15,946 nucleotides of DNA. Source: CAZQKE01 sp964593865. GTDB taxonomy: Bacteria; Chloroflexota; Anaerolineae; JAAYZQ01. Position numbers and translations under genes: made by a program. The notes below the pieces were generated by a model. It saw only the letters and a program-made list of their open reading frames with translations, searched no databases and was not told where the DNA came from. The stretch covers positions 1-15,946 of the forward strand of contig CAZQKE010000062.1 of NCBI GenBank assembly GCA_964593865.1, written 5' to 3'. Positions 5,619 to 12,271 of this stretch are shown here, in pieces. Each line of letters starts with the position of its first letter. The stretch's first letter is position 1.

Positions 5619-6620
5619 ATGTCCGGTGATGTTTCTGTCAAGCCGGTGTTACTCCGCCCTGAACCCGATCCCGTGGCCGAGCACCCCGATTACATGCGGT
5701 GCCCTGCTTGCGGGACCGGTGTGGCATACAATGACGGTATCTGCTCTGCCTGTGGGCAGGTTTTCTGCCCCGGCTGCGGCGCAGCTCTAGATGACGACGA
5801 GGCGGAGGTCTGTCCCCACTGTGGGTTGGCGTTGACTTTCACCTGTCCGGGGTGTGGCTTTGCCGTTGCAGCCGGGGCGGGGATATGCCCCGAATGCGGT
5901 GTCCTCTTTGTGCGGCGGTGTCCTGCCTGTGGGATGCGTATTTTGGATGCACCCGAATCTTGCCCCCAATGCGGGCGGGCGATTGAGCTAGAACGGCGCG
6001 TTGCGGCGACCGTCTTTGCCTCCGAAGGGGGGATCGTTTTGCTCCGATGTCCCATCTGTCAGGAGCATTTCGTCAGTTTATTGGGGGCGTGTCCCTCTTG
6101 TGGTAGGCGGGTGTGCCCCCAGTGTTATTTGTTGCTCAAAGATGAGGAGATGGATTGCCCTTACTGCGGGTTCCATGCTGCCCGCCCTTGCCCGACGTGC
6201 CGAGCCGATGTGGGGTTGGGGATGGGTGAGTGCCCGTCCTGTGGGCAGGCCCTTTGCCCCGAATGTGGTGCGGCGGTGGGGGAAAACGATACCTTCTGCC
6301 CTGAATGCGGCCTGGAGCTGAGCCTGTATTGTCCCCGCTGCGGTTCGGAGCTGACGCCGGAGGCGGATCGCTGCCCTGAATGCGGTTTGCCGTTCGGCTA
6401 CCATTGTCCTGCTTGCGGTGCAGAGGCCGATTTTTCCCAGGGGCGTTGTGCAGCCTGTGGGCAGGCCCTTTGCCCCGAATGCGGAGCGGTTGTGGGGGAG
6501 GAGGATGAGGTGTGCGCCGCCTGCGGGGTGGAGTTGGCCTTCTATTGCCCCCTCTGCGGTGCAGAGGTCGGGGCAGATGCAGAGGTTTGCCCCCGCTGCG
6601 GCGAACCTTTTGAGGAGTGA
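5619..6620 (+). CDS. Large tandem zinc-ribbon array protein (24 CxxC knuckles, about twelve ribbons)
   Basis: The 333-residue product consists of 24 CxxC knuckles, mostly CPxCG, at intervals of roughly 12-20 residues, giving about twelve potential zinc sites and no other recognisable domain. A knuckle-free stretch near residues 120-140 (rich in Val/Ala, ELERRVAATVFASEGG) divides the array. The last third shows a module of about 72 residues repeated in tandem (GQALCPECGA.VGE...), reflected in the DNA by a 28 bp perfect repeat at 6238-6265 and 6454-6481. The ATG at 5619 is chosen as the first one after TGGGAGG (5598-5604), although the 14 nt spacing is long. Starts further upstream would translate the repeat island. 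It is paralogous to the gene at 4793. A scaffold or nucleic-acid/protein-binding role is inference; metal storage or buffering is an alternative. Confidence 0.85.
   Translation: MSGDVSVKPVLLRPEPDPVAEHPDYMRCPACGTGVAYNDGICSACGQVFCPGCGAALDDDEAEVCPHCGLALTFTCPGCGFAVAAGAGICPECGVLFVRRCPACGMRILDAPESCPQCGRAIELERRVAATVFASEGGIVLLRCPICQEHFVSLLGACPSCGRRVCPQCYLLLKDEEMDCPYCGFHAARPCPTCRADVGLGMGECPSCGQALCPECGAAVGENDTFCPECGLELSLYCPRCGSELTPEADRCPECGLPFGYHCPACGAEADFSQGRCAACGQALCPECGAVVGEEDEVCAACGVELAFYCPLCGAEVGADAEVCPRCGEPFEE
6238..6481 (+). repeat. 28 bp perfect direct repeat marking a 72-codon module
   Basis: The 28 bp segments at 6238-6265 and 6454-6481 are identical and begin CCTGTGGGCAGGCCC. They are 216 bp apart, which is exactly 72 codons, so the frame is kept and both encode the same CGQALCPE segment. 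Flanking sequence is similar but diverged. Confidence 0.85.
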
Positions 6621-6625
6621 GCCGT

Positions 6626-6652
6626 GGGTGGGAACGGCAGATGCTTCCGCCC
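6626..6652. terminator. Possible hairpin between convergent genes
   Basis: GGGTGGGAA (6626-6634) can pair, with one wobble and one bulge, with TTCCGCCC (6645-6652) in the 31 bp between the zinc-ribbon array gene and the M20 peptidase gene. There is no T-tract, so this is a weak candidate. Confidence 0.3.
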
Positions 6653-7785
6653 TAATCCAGTTCCAAAAGTAGGGCGGCCAGCAGGGCCGCTTTGCGCGGC
6701 AGAGAGGTCAGGTCCACCCACTCGGTTGTAGCGTGGGCGTCGTTTCCTTCAATGCCCATGCCGTCCAGGGTGGGGATGCCCAATGCCGCCGTAAAATTGC
6801 CGTCGGAACCACCGCCGCTGCCGGAGGCCCACAGGTTCAATCCCAACGGTGCGCCCAGCCGTCGCGCCCGTTCAAATAGGTCCCGCCCGGCGGGGGATTC
6901 TTCCCAGGGCGGGCGGTTGAGGCCGCCGGTGATGATGAGGGTCGCCTTGGGGTTGATCGGTTGCAGGTTGCGGATGGCCCGGACCATGCGCTCGCCTTCC
7001 TCGGCAGAGGTGACGCGCAAGTCTATCTCGGCCCAGGCGTTGGCCGGCCGGACGTTGACTTTGGAGCCACCTTGCACCACGCCGACGTTGACCGTCGTCC
7101 CCCGTTCGTAGTCGGTCATCGCCTCCAAGCGCAAGACTTGGCGGGCCAGTTCCTCCACTGCGCTGACGCCCCGCTCGTGGGCCGCGCCGGCATGGGATGC
7201 CAAGCCGTGGATCTCCATTTCAAAGCGGCCTACCCCCTTGCGCCATGTGACCAGTGCGCCGTCGCGGGAAGGCTCCAGAATGAGCGATGCCTTGCTGCGC
7301 CGGGCCTCTTCTTCAATGAAAGGGCGGGAGGTCAGGCTGCCGACTTCTTCATCGGAGTTGAAAAGAAAGACCAGGCGATGGGACGGTTGCAACCCCAGCT
7401 CCCGTAGGGCCTGGACGACATACAGGCCGATGACGAGTCCACCTTTCATGTCAAACACGCCGGGGCCGACGGCCCGTTTCCCATCGGCAGAGACCTGGAA
7501 GGGGCGGGTTTCGACCTCTCCCAACGGCCAAACGGTATCCATGTGCCCCAGGAGCAGAACCTGGTCCTCGCCGCTGCCCCATTCGACGCGCAAGTGGTCG
7601 GCAAAGGCGGTTTGGGGAAGCCGCCGGACCTGTGCTCCCTGGGCGGCAAAGGCTTCGGCCAGGTAGTCGCCGACGGCATTGACCGCTTCCCGCTCATTGC
7701 TCGGCGATTCCAGCATGACCAGGTCGGCCAGGGTCTGCACCATCTCCTCCCGGCGGGCGGCAAAGTAATCCAGCAATTGTGTCAT
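6652..7785 (-). CDS. M20 family metallopeptidase (carboxypeptidase G2-like)
   Basis: The 377-residue product is a dinuclear zinc amidohydrolase/peptidase of family M20, nearest by motif to carboxypeptidase G2 and related glutamate carboxypeptidases. Ligand motifs are in order: LGHMDTVWP (His81, Asp83), GVFDMKGG (bridging Asp112), SDEEVGS (catalytic Glu146 and ligand Glu147), LEPSRD (Glu171), SGGGSDGN and the C-terminal DAHATTEW (His351). The dimerisation domain lies between residues about 185 and 295. There is no signal peptide, so it acts in the cytoplasm. Its ATG overlaps the stop codon of the upstream MBL gene (ATGA, 7782-7785), and its GGAGG is inside the end of that gene, so the two are translationally coupled. 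Substrate is not predictable; a peptide or acyl-glutamate is likely. Confidence 0.93.
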   Translation of the reverse strand: MTQLLDYFAARREEMVQTLADLVMLESPSNEREAVNAVGDYLAEAFAAQGAQVRRLPQTAFADHLRVEWGSGEDQVLLLGHMDTVWPLGEVETRPFQVSADGKRAVGPGVFDMKGGLVIGLYVVQALRELGLQPSHRLVFLFNSDEEVGSLTSRPFIEEEARRSKASLILEPSRDGALVTWRKGVGRFEMEIHGLASHAGAAHERGVSAVEELARQVLRLEAMTDYERGTTVNVGVVQGGSKVNVRPANAWAEIDLRVTSAEEGERMVRAIRNLQPINPKATLIITGGLNRPPWEESPAGRDLFERARRLGAPLGLNLWASGSGGGSDGNFTAALGIPTLDGMGIEGNDAHATTEWVDLTSLPRKAALLAALLLELD

Positions 7786-8585
7786 TCTTCCACCTCCACA
7801 ACCAAACCGTCGTAGGCCAGGCGAACACCCTGCGGCAGGCGGGGGGAGATTTCGTCATAATTGACGGTGTGGGAAAGGTGGGTGAGCAGGGCTTGCTTGG
7901 GGGCCACCTCTCGGATCAGCTCTTGGGCGGCCATGATGTCCATGATGGATCGTTTCCAGGTCTCGATGCCCTCGTAGTAGTGGGCTGCACCCAGGATCAG
8001 CAGGTCAAGGTCGGTCAGGGCTTGGCGGAGCTTGGCGGTAGGGCGCAACATGTCGGGGATGTAGGCAATGCGCAGCCGTTCCTGGCTCAGGAGGTAGCCG
8101 TAGGCCGTGCCGCCGATGCCGTGGTCCACCCGCAACGCCTGAATGTGCAGCTCCCACAGGTCCGCCTCCTCCGTGGGTTGGAAACGGATCACCCGTCGGT
8201 AGGTCTTGTCGGTCCACAAGAAGCCAAAGGTTTGCCGCACATCGTCCAGGACCGGGGCGGGGGCGTAAAGGGTGAAGGGATGTTGCAACTCCCGCTGGGA
8301 GCGGACCAATGCGCTGAGGCCCAGGAAGTGGGGGGTATGGGCATGGGTGAGCAGCAGGGCGTCAAAGTGACTCAGGTTTAGGCCGGTTGCCTGGAGCCGC
8401 AACTCCGGTGCGGCGTCAATGAGCACCAGACGTCGGGCATAGGATGGGCCGTAGCGCAGGGCCAACGACGCACTGGTGCGGTAGTTGCGGCTGCCGGGAG
8501 AGAGCACATTGCGGCAGACTTCGCAATCGCAACCGATGCGGGGCACGCCATGGGCATCCCCACTACCCAAGATGATGACCTCCAT
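7782..8585 (-). CDS. Metallo-beta-lactamase-fold hydrolase, PhnP-like
   Basis: The 267-residue product has the N-terminal pattern of the PhnP group (ILGSGDAHGVPRIGCDCEVC, including a Cys cluster that binds a structural metal in PhnP). PhnP-type enzymes hydrolyse cyclic phosphodiesters. Other conserved MBL elements are VLIDAAPEL, VDHGIGGTAYGY, YIPDM and LLTHLSHT. The usual HxHxDH metal motif is changed: residues 81-86 read HAHTPH, with Pro85 in place of the Asp that normally binds the second metal. Activity may therefore be altered, mononuclear or lost. AGGAGGG lies just before the ATG at 8585. No phn genes are nearby, so a phosphonate role is not supported. It is the third gene of a four-gene minus-strand cluster and is coupled to the M20 peptidase. 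Confidence 0.88.
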   Translation of the reverse strand: MEVIILGSGDAHGVPRIGCDCEVCRNVLSPGSRNYRTSASLALRYGPSYARRLVLIDAAPELRLQATGLNLSHFDALLLTHAHTPHFLGLSALVRSQRELQHPFTLYAPAPVLDDVRQTFGFLWTDKTYRRVIRFQPTEEADLWELHIQALRVDHGIGGTAYGYLLSQERLRIAYIPDMLRPTAKLRQALTDLDLLILGAAHYYEGIETWKRSIMDIMAAQELIREVAPKQALLTHLSHTVNYDEISPRLPQGVRLAYDGLVVEVEE

Positions 8586-8604
8586 AGTTCCCTCCTAAAG
8601 AATC

Positions 8605-8643
8605 ACACCCCCGTAGCCCGCACCATTACAGGCGGGCGGGTGT
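8605..8643 (-). other. Intergenic hairpin ahead of the MBL-fold gene
   Basis: ACACCC (8605-8610) and GCCCGC (8616-8621) pair with GGGTGT (8638-8643) and GCGGGC (8632-8637), a 12 bp stem with a 5 nt bulge and a 10 nt loop. It lies in the 89 bp between the Nif3-like and MBL genes, 9 bases before AGGAGG. It has no proper T-tract, so it may process or attenuate the operon mRNA rather than end it. Confidence 0.45.
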
Positions 8644-8674
8644 CCGTCCCCAACGTCGTGCAGGGTTGTAAGGT

Positions 8675-9430
8675 TCATGCGCCGGTGGGCAGGGTCAGGA
8701 AAAGGGTCTCTACCCCAAAGCGTTCGGCCAAGTGCTCGGCCAGGGCTTTGAGTCCTACCGTTTCGGTGGCATAGTGGCCGCCAAAGATGACGTTCAGCTC
8801 CAGCTCGCGGGCATGGTGGTAGTAGTTATGACCGACTTCGCCGGTGATGTAGACATCCACCCCTGCCTGGGCGGCCTGCTCCACCAAAGAAGCCCCTCCG
8901 CCGGAGATGATGCCCACCCGCCGCACCGTGTCCGGCCCGAACCGCCAAAGACCGGTGATCGGCTGGCCCAGCAGTTCTTCCACTTCCAACGCCAGGTCGT
9001 CCAGGGAGAGAGGTTGGGGCAGCCGTCCGGCAACGCCGATGGATTGCCCTTTGTACTCGCCGAAGGGCGTGATCTCTTCTAGGGCCAACCGGCGGGCCAG
9101 GGCCGCACTGTTGCCCACCGTTTTGTGGAGGTCCAGGGGCAAATGGGCAGCGTAGAGGGAGATGTTGGCATCCAACAGGGTTTTCAGGCGGCGGCGGTGG
9201 ATGCCCGTCACCGGTAAAGGCTTGCTCCAGAAGAGGCCGTGGTGGACGATCAACATTTGGGCATGGGCGGCCCGGGCCTCGGCAAAGGCGGCCAGGCCGG
9301 CGTCTACGGCAAAGGCCAAGCGGTTCACCTCCTCGGCCCCTTCAACCTGTAGACCGTTGTTGGAATCGTCCTGAATAGTTTTGATCTGCAAATAGTCGTC
9401 CAGGTAGGAAACCAATTCGTCGCGTTTCAT
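8675..9430 (-). CDS. Nif3-like dinuclear metal centre hexameric protein
   Basis: The 251-residue product belongs to the Nif3/YbgI/DUF34 family, toroidal hexamers with a dimetal site. The molecular function is still debated (GTP cyclohydrolase-like and metal-chaperone roles have been proposed). Motifs for the dimetal site are visible: IVHHGLFW (His63-His64), YAAHLPLD (His96, Asp100) and GGHYATETVG (His219, Glu223). The N-terminal DDSNNGLQVEG is also family-typical. The start at 9430 follows CGGAGGAATGGG; the longer in-frame frame to 9556 runs into the upstream gene and has no conserved sequence. The gap to the upstream acetyltransferase gene is 22 bp, so the two are co-transcribed. Confidence 0.95.
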   Translation of the reverse strand: MKRDELVSYLDDYLQIKTIQDDSNNGLQVEGAEEVNRLAFAVDAGLAAFAEARAAHAQMLIVHHGLFWSKPLPVTGIHRRRLKTLLDANISLYAAHLPLDLHKTVGNSAALARRLALEEITPFGEYKGQSIGVAGRLPQPLSLDDLALEVEELLGQPITGLWRFGPDTVRRVGIISGGGASLVEQAAQAGVDVYITGEVGHNYYHHARELELNVIFGGHYATETVGLKALAEHLAERFGVETLFLTLPTGA

Positions 9431-9452
9431 CCCATTCCTCCGTGACAGATGG

Positions 9453-10301
9453 TCATTTTCGGTCTCGCACCAGTAGGTAGTAGTTGCGCCGGGTCCCATC
9501 GGTGCGACGGCTGACATAGCCGCCGATGGTATAGCCTTGTGCGAAATAGTGTTCAAAGATCGTCCGCGTTTTAAGCCGCCAATCCAGGGCCAGTGCTATG
9601 TCCGCCCGGCGCAGGGCTTGCCATCGGGCCGGAACTTCAACGATCAAGAGCGGATCGGCCCTCGCCAGGTCGGGCGGGGCGCACCGGGGCATCCCTTTTT
9701 CATCCCAGGTGACGGAGTTGAGGGGTGGCCCGGCGCGGTCCGGCAGATCGGGCATGGGGCGGTCTCCTTTGAGGCGGGCCAGCACCTGCGGGCTGTGAAG
9801 TTGCCAATCTACCACAAACCGGTCGCTGGGCAAGCGGTCGTGGAGAGGGGTTTCGTGTTGGCCGTAAAAATCGCGCTCGTAACGGCGGACGATGCCGCCT
9901 AGCTTGGCGATGTTTAGGTAGGCGTTGGGCGGCTCTAGCGGGTCATAGGTCCAGACGACATGGTCCAACCCTTGTTCCAATGCCCAAGCCCGTTGTGCCC
10001 ATTTGAGTCGTTCGCCGATCCCCCGGCCCTGGTGGGTGGGCAACACCCCCATCCGCTGGGAGAAAAGGTACAGGCCGCCCCCGGGTAGCAGTCCTCGGCC
10101 CAAGTAGCCGAAGACAAAGCCCACCATCTCCGGGCCGTCAAAGGCTCCCAACACCAAGCCCCCGTTGTGTTGCACGGAAGTCAGCTGGGTATAGGGAATG
10201 ATCAGCAGGTCGGGGAACTGCCAGGCTGCCTTTTGGACCTGTTGGCAGGTGCGGAATTCGTCTAGCGTTTTCAACGGCTTGATGGTGATCGTATCGTCCA
10301 T
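9453..10301 (-). CDS. GNAT superfamily N-acetyltransferase (COG3375-like)
   Basis: The 282-residue product has an N-terminal GNAT fold. Acetyl-CoA-binding motif A is seen as MGVLPTHQGRGIGERL (about 84-99). DPLEPPNAYLNIAKLG followed by RRYERDFYG is, from memory, characteristic of the COG3375 group of predicted acetyltransferases. The substrate is unknown; the C-terminal half (about 165-282) is longer than a minimal GNAT domain and may define substrate choice. The ATG at 10299-10301 has no Shine-Dalgarno sequence, only ACCCCC, and the promoter just upstream predicts transcription starting at this very ATG (see promoter). It is the first gene of the minus-strand cluster continuing into the Nif3-like, MBL-fold and M20 genes. 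Confidence 0.9.
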   Translation of the reverse strand: MDDTITIKPLKTLDEFRTCQQVQKAAWQFPDLLIIPYTQLTSVQHNGGLVLGAFDGPEMVGFVFGYLGRGLLPGGGLYLFSQRMGVLPTHQGRGIGERLKWAQRAWALEQGLDHVVWTYDPLEPPNAYLNIAKLGGIVRRYERDFYGQHETPLHDRLPSDRFVVDWQLHSPQVLARLKGDRPMPDLPDRAGPPLNSVTWDEKGMPRCAPPDLARADPLLIVEVPARWQALRRADIALALDWRLKTRTIFEHYFAQGYTIGGYVSRRTDGTRRNYYLLVRDRK

Positions 10302-10307
10302 GGGGGT

Positions 10308-10336
10308 AGTATATCACCAATTGGCCGGGGGAACAA
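10308..10336 (-). promoter_or_regulatory. Promoter of the acetyltransferase cluster, predicted leaderless start
   Basis: On the minus strand TTGTTC (10331-10336) precedes TATACT (10308-10313) by 17 bp. The base at +1, seven positions after the -10 box, is the A of the ATG at 10301. The first gene has no ribosome site, which fits a leaderless mRNA. Confidence 0.6.
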
Positions 10337-10538
10337 GCCCGCAGAACATTGGGTACCGGCGCGGGTGCATTTGCAGGGTTGTGCACCGCAGAGGCGTGGG
10401 ATCCGCCGGGGGACGGTCGGTCTTGCATCGTTTCTTTCACGCCCCCGGCGTCGCTGATGATTTGTTTCTGGATGGTTTCTGTCTGTGCTTTCTGGATTTT
10501 TTCCGAACCAACGGCTTTGTATTTGGGGGGCGGAGGGG
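10314..10538. other. Divergent spacer without a gene
   Basis: Between the acetyltransferase gene and the histidine kinase gene there are 296 bp. Besides the two divergent promoters I see no gene. A GC-rich inverted repeat, GGGGGGC (10525-10531) with GCCCCCC (10542-10548), overlaps the -35 region of the kinase promoter. GGTGCA / TGCACC arms occur near 10365-10386. The part 10430-10520 is unusually T-rich on the + strand. An open frame through this spacer joins the kinase, but its translation shows no conserved sequence. Confidence 0.5.
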
Positions 10539-10567
10539 TTGGCCCCCCGCGTGGCGTGTGGTATACT
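10539..10567 (+). promoter_or_regulatory. Promoter of the histidine kinase gene
   Basis: TTGGCC (10539-10544) is followed after 17 bp by TATACT (10562-10567). Start near 10574 gives a leader of about 24 nt with AGGAGGG. The -35 box lies inside a GGGGGGC/GCCCCCC inverted repeat. Confidence 0.55.
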
Positions 10568-10597
10568 TGCTCCAGCACGGCGACGACAGGAGGGACC

Positions 10598-12028
10598 GTG
10601 ACCGAGGTAAAGCATTTGGAGGTGCCCACCGGCAAGCGATTCAACCTGATGCGTTATTTCGTCCTCGCCAGCCTGGTGACGGTGGTGGGTGTAGCGGTGC
10701 TTACCGCCTTCGCTTTCGGTACGTTGATGCGCCGGGCACTGATCCAGGAGGCCGAAAGGGATGCCGTCACCATCGCCAAGCTTATGGCCGCCGAGTTTGA
10801 GACCGAATTGGAGGCCATGAAAGAGGAGGGAATGGAGATCGTGTGGATGGACCCCCGGGTGCAAAACCGTCTTTCGGAGGCTTTTATCCGCTCCGGCGGG
10901 GCACTGGGGATCATCAAGATCAAAGCCTTTGATGAGCAGGGGCAGATCATTTACAGTACAGACCCTTCCCTAATCGGGAAGGTGGATTCCCACAATCCCG
11001 ATCTCCAAGCTGCTCTGGACGGCCGGGTTTCGTCTATGCTGGTGCGGGCCGAGGAGGTGGCCGATCTAAGCGGCGAGGTGTTTGTGGTTGATGTGATAGA
11101 GACCTATGTGCCGGTAGCGGGGATGGACAGTGCTCTCCGCACCTTTGAGATCTACCAGGATGCTACGGGCATCCAGGAGCAAGTGCGTTCCGCCCAGTTG
11201 CTCGTCGTGGTCTTGGTGGGGGTGATCTCCCTCTTTCTGTTTGTGGTGTTGCTCTTGATCGTCCGCCGTGCGGACCAGATCATCACCCGCCAAACTACCG
11301 AGCTGGAGACGGCCTACGTTGAGCTGCGCCGTTTGGAGCAGCTCAAGGCCGATCTAACCCATATGATCGTGCACGACATGAAGAACCCGCTGACTTCTAT
11401 CGGCGGTTATGCCGACCTCGTGGCCCGCGCCGGAACGTTGACTTCCACCCAGGAACGGTTCCTGGAGCGCATCCGACAGAACAGCCAACGTCTGTTGAGC
11501 ATGATCAACAACATGTTGGACATCGGCAGGTTGGAAGAAGGCAAGCTGGAGCTGCACCGGGAAGTGGTGCCGGTGCACGAGATCGTGGACCCCCCTGTGG
11601 CCGAAATCGCCCCTTTGTTGGAGGAAGGGGGAAAGACGCTGCACCTGGATATACCTCCGGACCTGCCGCCGTTGTGGGTTGACCGTAATCTGCTGATCCG
11701 CGTGATGGGCAATCTCCTGAGCAATGCCGAAAAGCATACCGAGCAAGGGGGAAATGTGTGGATCACGGCTCGGTTGGGAGCCAAAGCCGATACCGTGGAG
11801 ATCGGCGTCCGCGATGATGGAGAAGGCATACCGGCGGAGTATCATGACACCATTTTTGAGAAGTTCGGCCAAGCGGGTAGCCGTCGCCTGGGGCGCAAGA
11901 CCGATACGGGGTTGGGCTTGGCTTTTTGCAAGTTGACCGTCGAGGCTCACGGGGGCACTATTGGCCTGGAAAGCGAGGTAGGTCGGGGAAGTACTTTTAC
12001 CGTGACGCTGCCGGTTGCTACCGGGTAG
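10598..12028 (+). CDS. Membrane-bound sensor histidine kinase (orphan)
   Basis: The 476-residue product would autophosphorylate and pass phosphate to a response regulator. Order of parts: cytoplasmic N-terminus, membrane helix 1 (about 20-44), extracytoplasmic sensor of about 150 residues (46-199), helix 2 (about 201-222), a short coiled coil in place of a clear HAMP domain, then the HisKA dimerisation domain with MIVHDMKNPL (phospho-acceptor His259). The HATPase domain follows with the N box GNLLSNAEKH (Asn376), G1 DDGEGIP (406-412), F box IFEKFGQ, and G2 DTGLGLAFCK. The GTG start at 10598 is chosen because AGGAGGG lies just upstream and helix 1 follows; an upstream extension to 10349 is not conserved. 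No response regulator gene is adjacent on either side. The ligand sensed cannot be told. Confidence 0.95.
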   Translation: MTEVKHLEVPTGKRFNLMRYFVLASLVTVVGVAVLTAFAFGTLMRRALIQEAERDAVTIAKLMAAEFETELEAMKEEGMEIVWMDPRVQNRLSEAFIRSGGALGIIKIKAFDEQGQIIYSTDPSLIGKVDSHNPDLQAALDGRVSSMLVRAEEVADLSGEVFVVDVIETYVPVAGMDSALRTFEIYQDATGIQEQVRSAQLLVVVLVGVISLFLFVVLLLIVRRADQIITRQTTELETAYVELRRLEQLKADLTHMIVHDMKNPLTSIGGYADLVARAGTLTSTQERFLERIRQNSQRLLSMINNMLDIGRLEEGKLELHREVVPVHEIVDPPVAEIAPLLEEGGKTLHLDIPPDLPPLWVDRNLLIRVMGNLLSNAEKHTEQGGNVWITARLGAKADTVEIGVRDDGEGIPAEYHDTIFEKFGQAGSRRLGRKTDTGLGLAFCKLTVEAHGGTIGLESEVGRGSTFTVTLPVATG

Positions 12029-12050
12029 AGCCTCCCGACTTTTTATCTTG
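12022..12050 (+). terminator. Weak intrinsic terminator of the histidine kinase gene
   Basis: CGGG (12022-12025) and CCCG (12034-12037) form a short stem whose loop contains the stop codon; TTTTT follows at 12040-12044. The stem is only 4 bp, so this is tentative. Confidence 0.35.
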
Positions 12051-12125
12051 TCGGTGCCCTTGCCCTACCCGACCTTTGCGGGATCTTGTACAGCACAGGG
12101 GACCGTCGTTTCCCCGCTAAAGGAG

Positions 12126-12198
12126 TACCCCTGGCAGGATTCGAACCTGCGACACATGGTTTAGGAAACCACTGCTCTATCCTCTGAGCTACAGGGGC
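12126..12198 (-). tRNA. tRNA-Arg, anticodon CCT
   Basis: The minus strand folds as a full cloverleaf of 73 nt. The acceptor GCCCCTG pairs with CAGGGGT (G1-T72 is a wobble) and discriminator A73 follows. The D arm is GCTC/GAGC. The anticodon arm GTGGT/ACCAT encloses the loop TTCCTAA, with anticodon CCT at 12163-12165. The T arm GCAGG/CCTGC encloses TTCGAAT. The 3' CCA is not encoded (CTCC follows). It reads AGG codons. It lies alone between the kinase gene and the histidine phosphatase gene, with its own promoter. Confidence 0.95.
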
Positions 12199-12208
12199 GT
12201 GCGGCGCA

Positions 12209-12237
12209 AGTATAGCACAAAGCGGCCCGACGACCAA
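12209..12237 (-). promoter_or_regulatory. Promoter of tRNA-Arg
   Basis: On the minus strand TTGGTC (12232-12237) precedes TATACT (12209-12214) by 17 bp. Transcription would start near 12202, only about four bases before the mature 5' end at 12198. The -35 box exactly fills the loop of the palindrome at 12223-12246. Confidence 0.7.
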
Positions 12238-12254
12238 GTCGGGCCGTTTCGTTT
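12223..12254. terminator. Perfect 9 bp hairpin between the histidine phosphatase and tRNA-Arg genes
   Basis: CGGCCCGAC (12223-12231) pairs with GTCGGGCCG (12238-12246) around the loop GACCAA. It lies 25 bp after the stop of the histidine phosphatase gene and probably ends that transcript, though on the minus strand only CTTTG follows. On the + strand the tail is TTTCGTTT. Because it also carries the tRNA -35 box, it serves two functions or neither. Confidence 0.5.
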
Positions 12255-12271
12255 GCAGCCGTGGGTATGGG

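Noticed and set aside
7782..8585. Phosphonate-degradation role for the PhnP-like protein
   Set aside because: No phn genes are present in the window and the metal motif is altered, so only fold and family similarity are claimed.
9431..9556. N-terminal extension of the Nif3-like protein
   Set aside because: It overlaps the acetyltransferase gene in another frame, and GGAGGAATGGG directly precedes the start at 9430.
10349..10597. N-terminal extension of the histidine kinase
   Set aside because: The translated extension is non-conserved and covers the promoter; AGGAGGG plus GTG at 10598 gives a better start.
12043..12237. Minus-strand open frame of 64 codons over the tRNA
   Set aside because: Its peptide (VAQRIEQWF...SNPARG) is the well-known artefact of translating a tRNA gene; the cloverleaf of tRNA-Arg explains the sequence.
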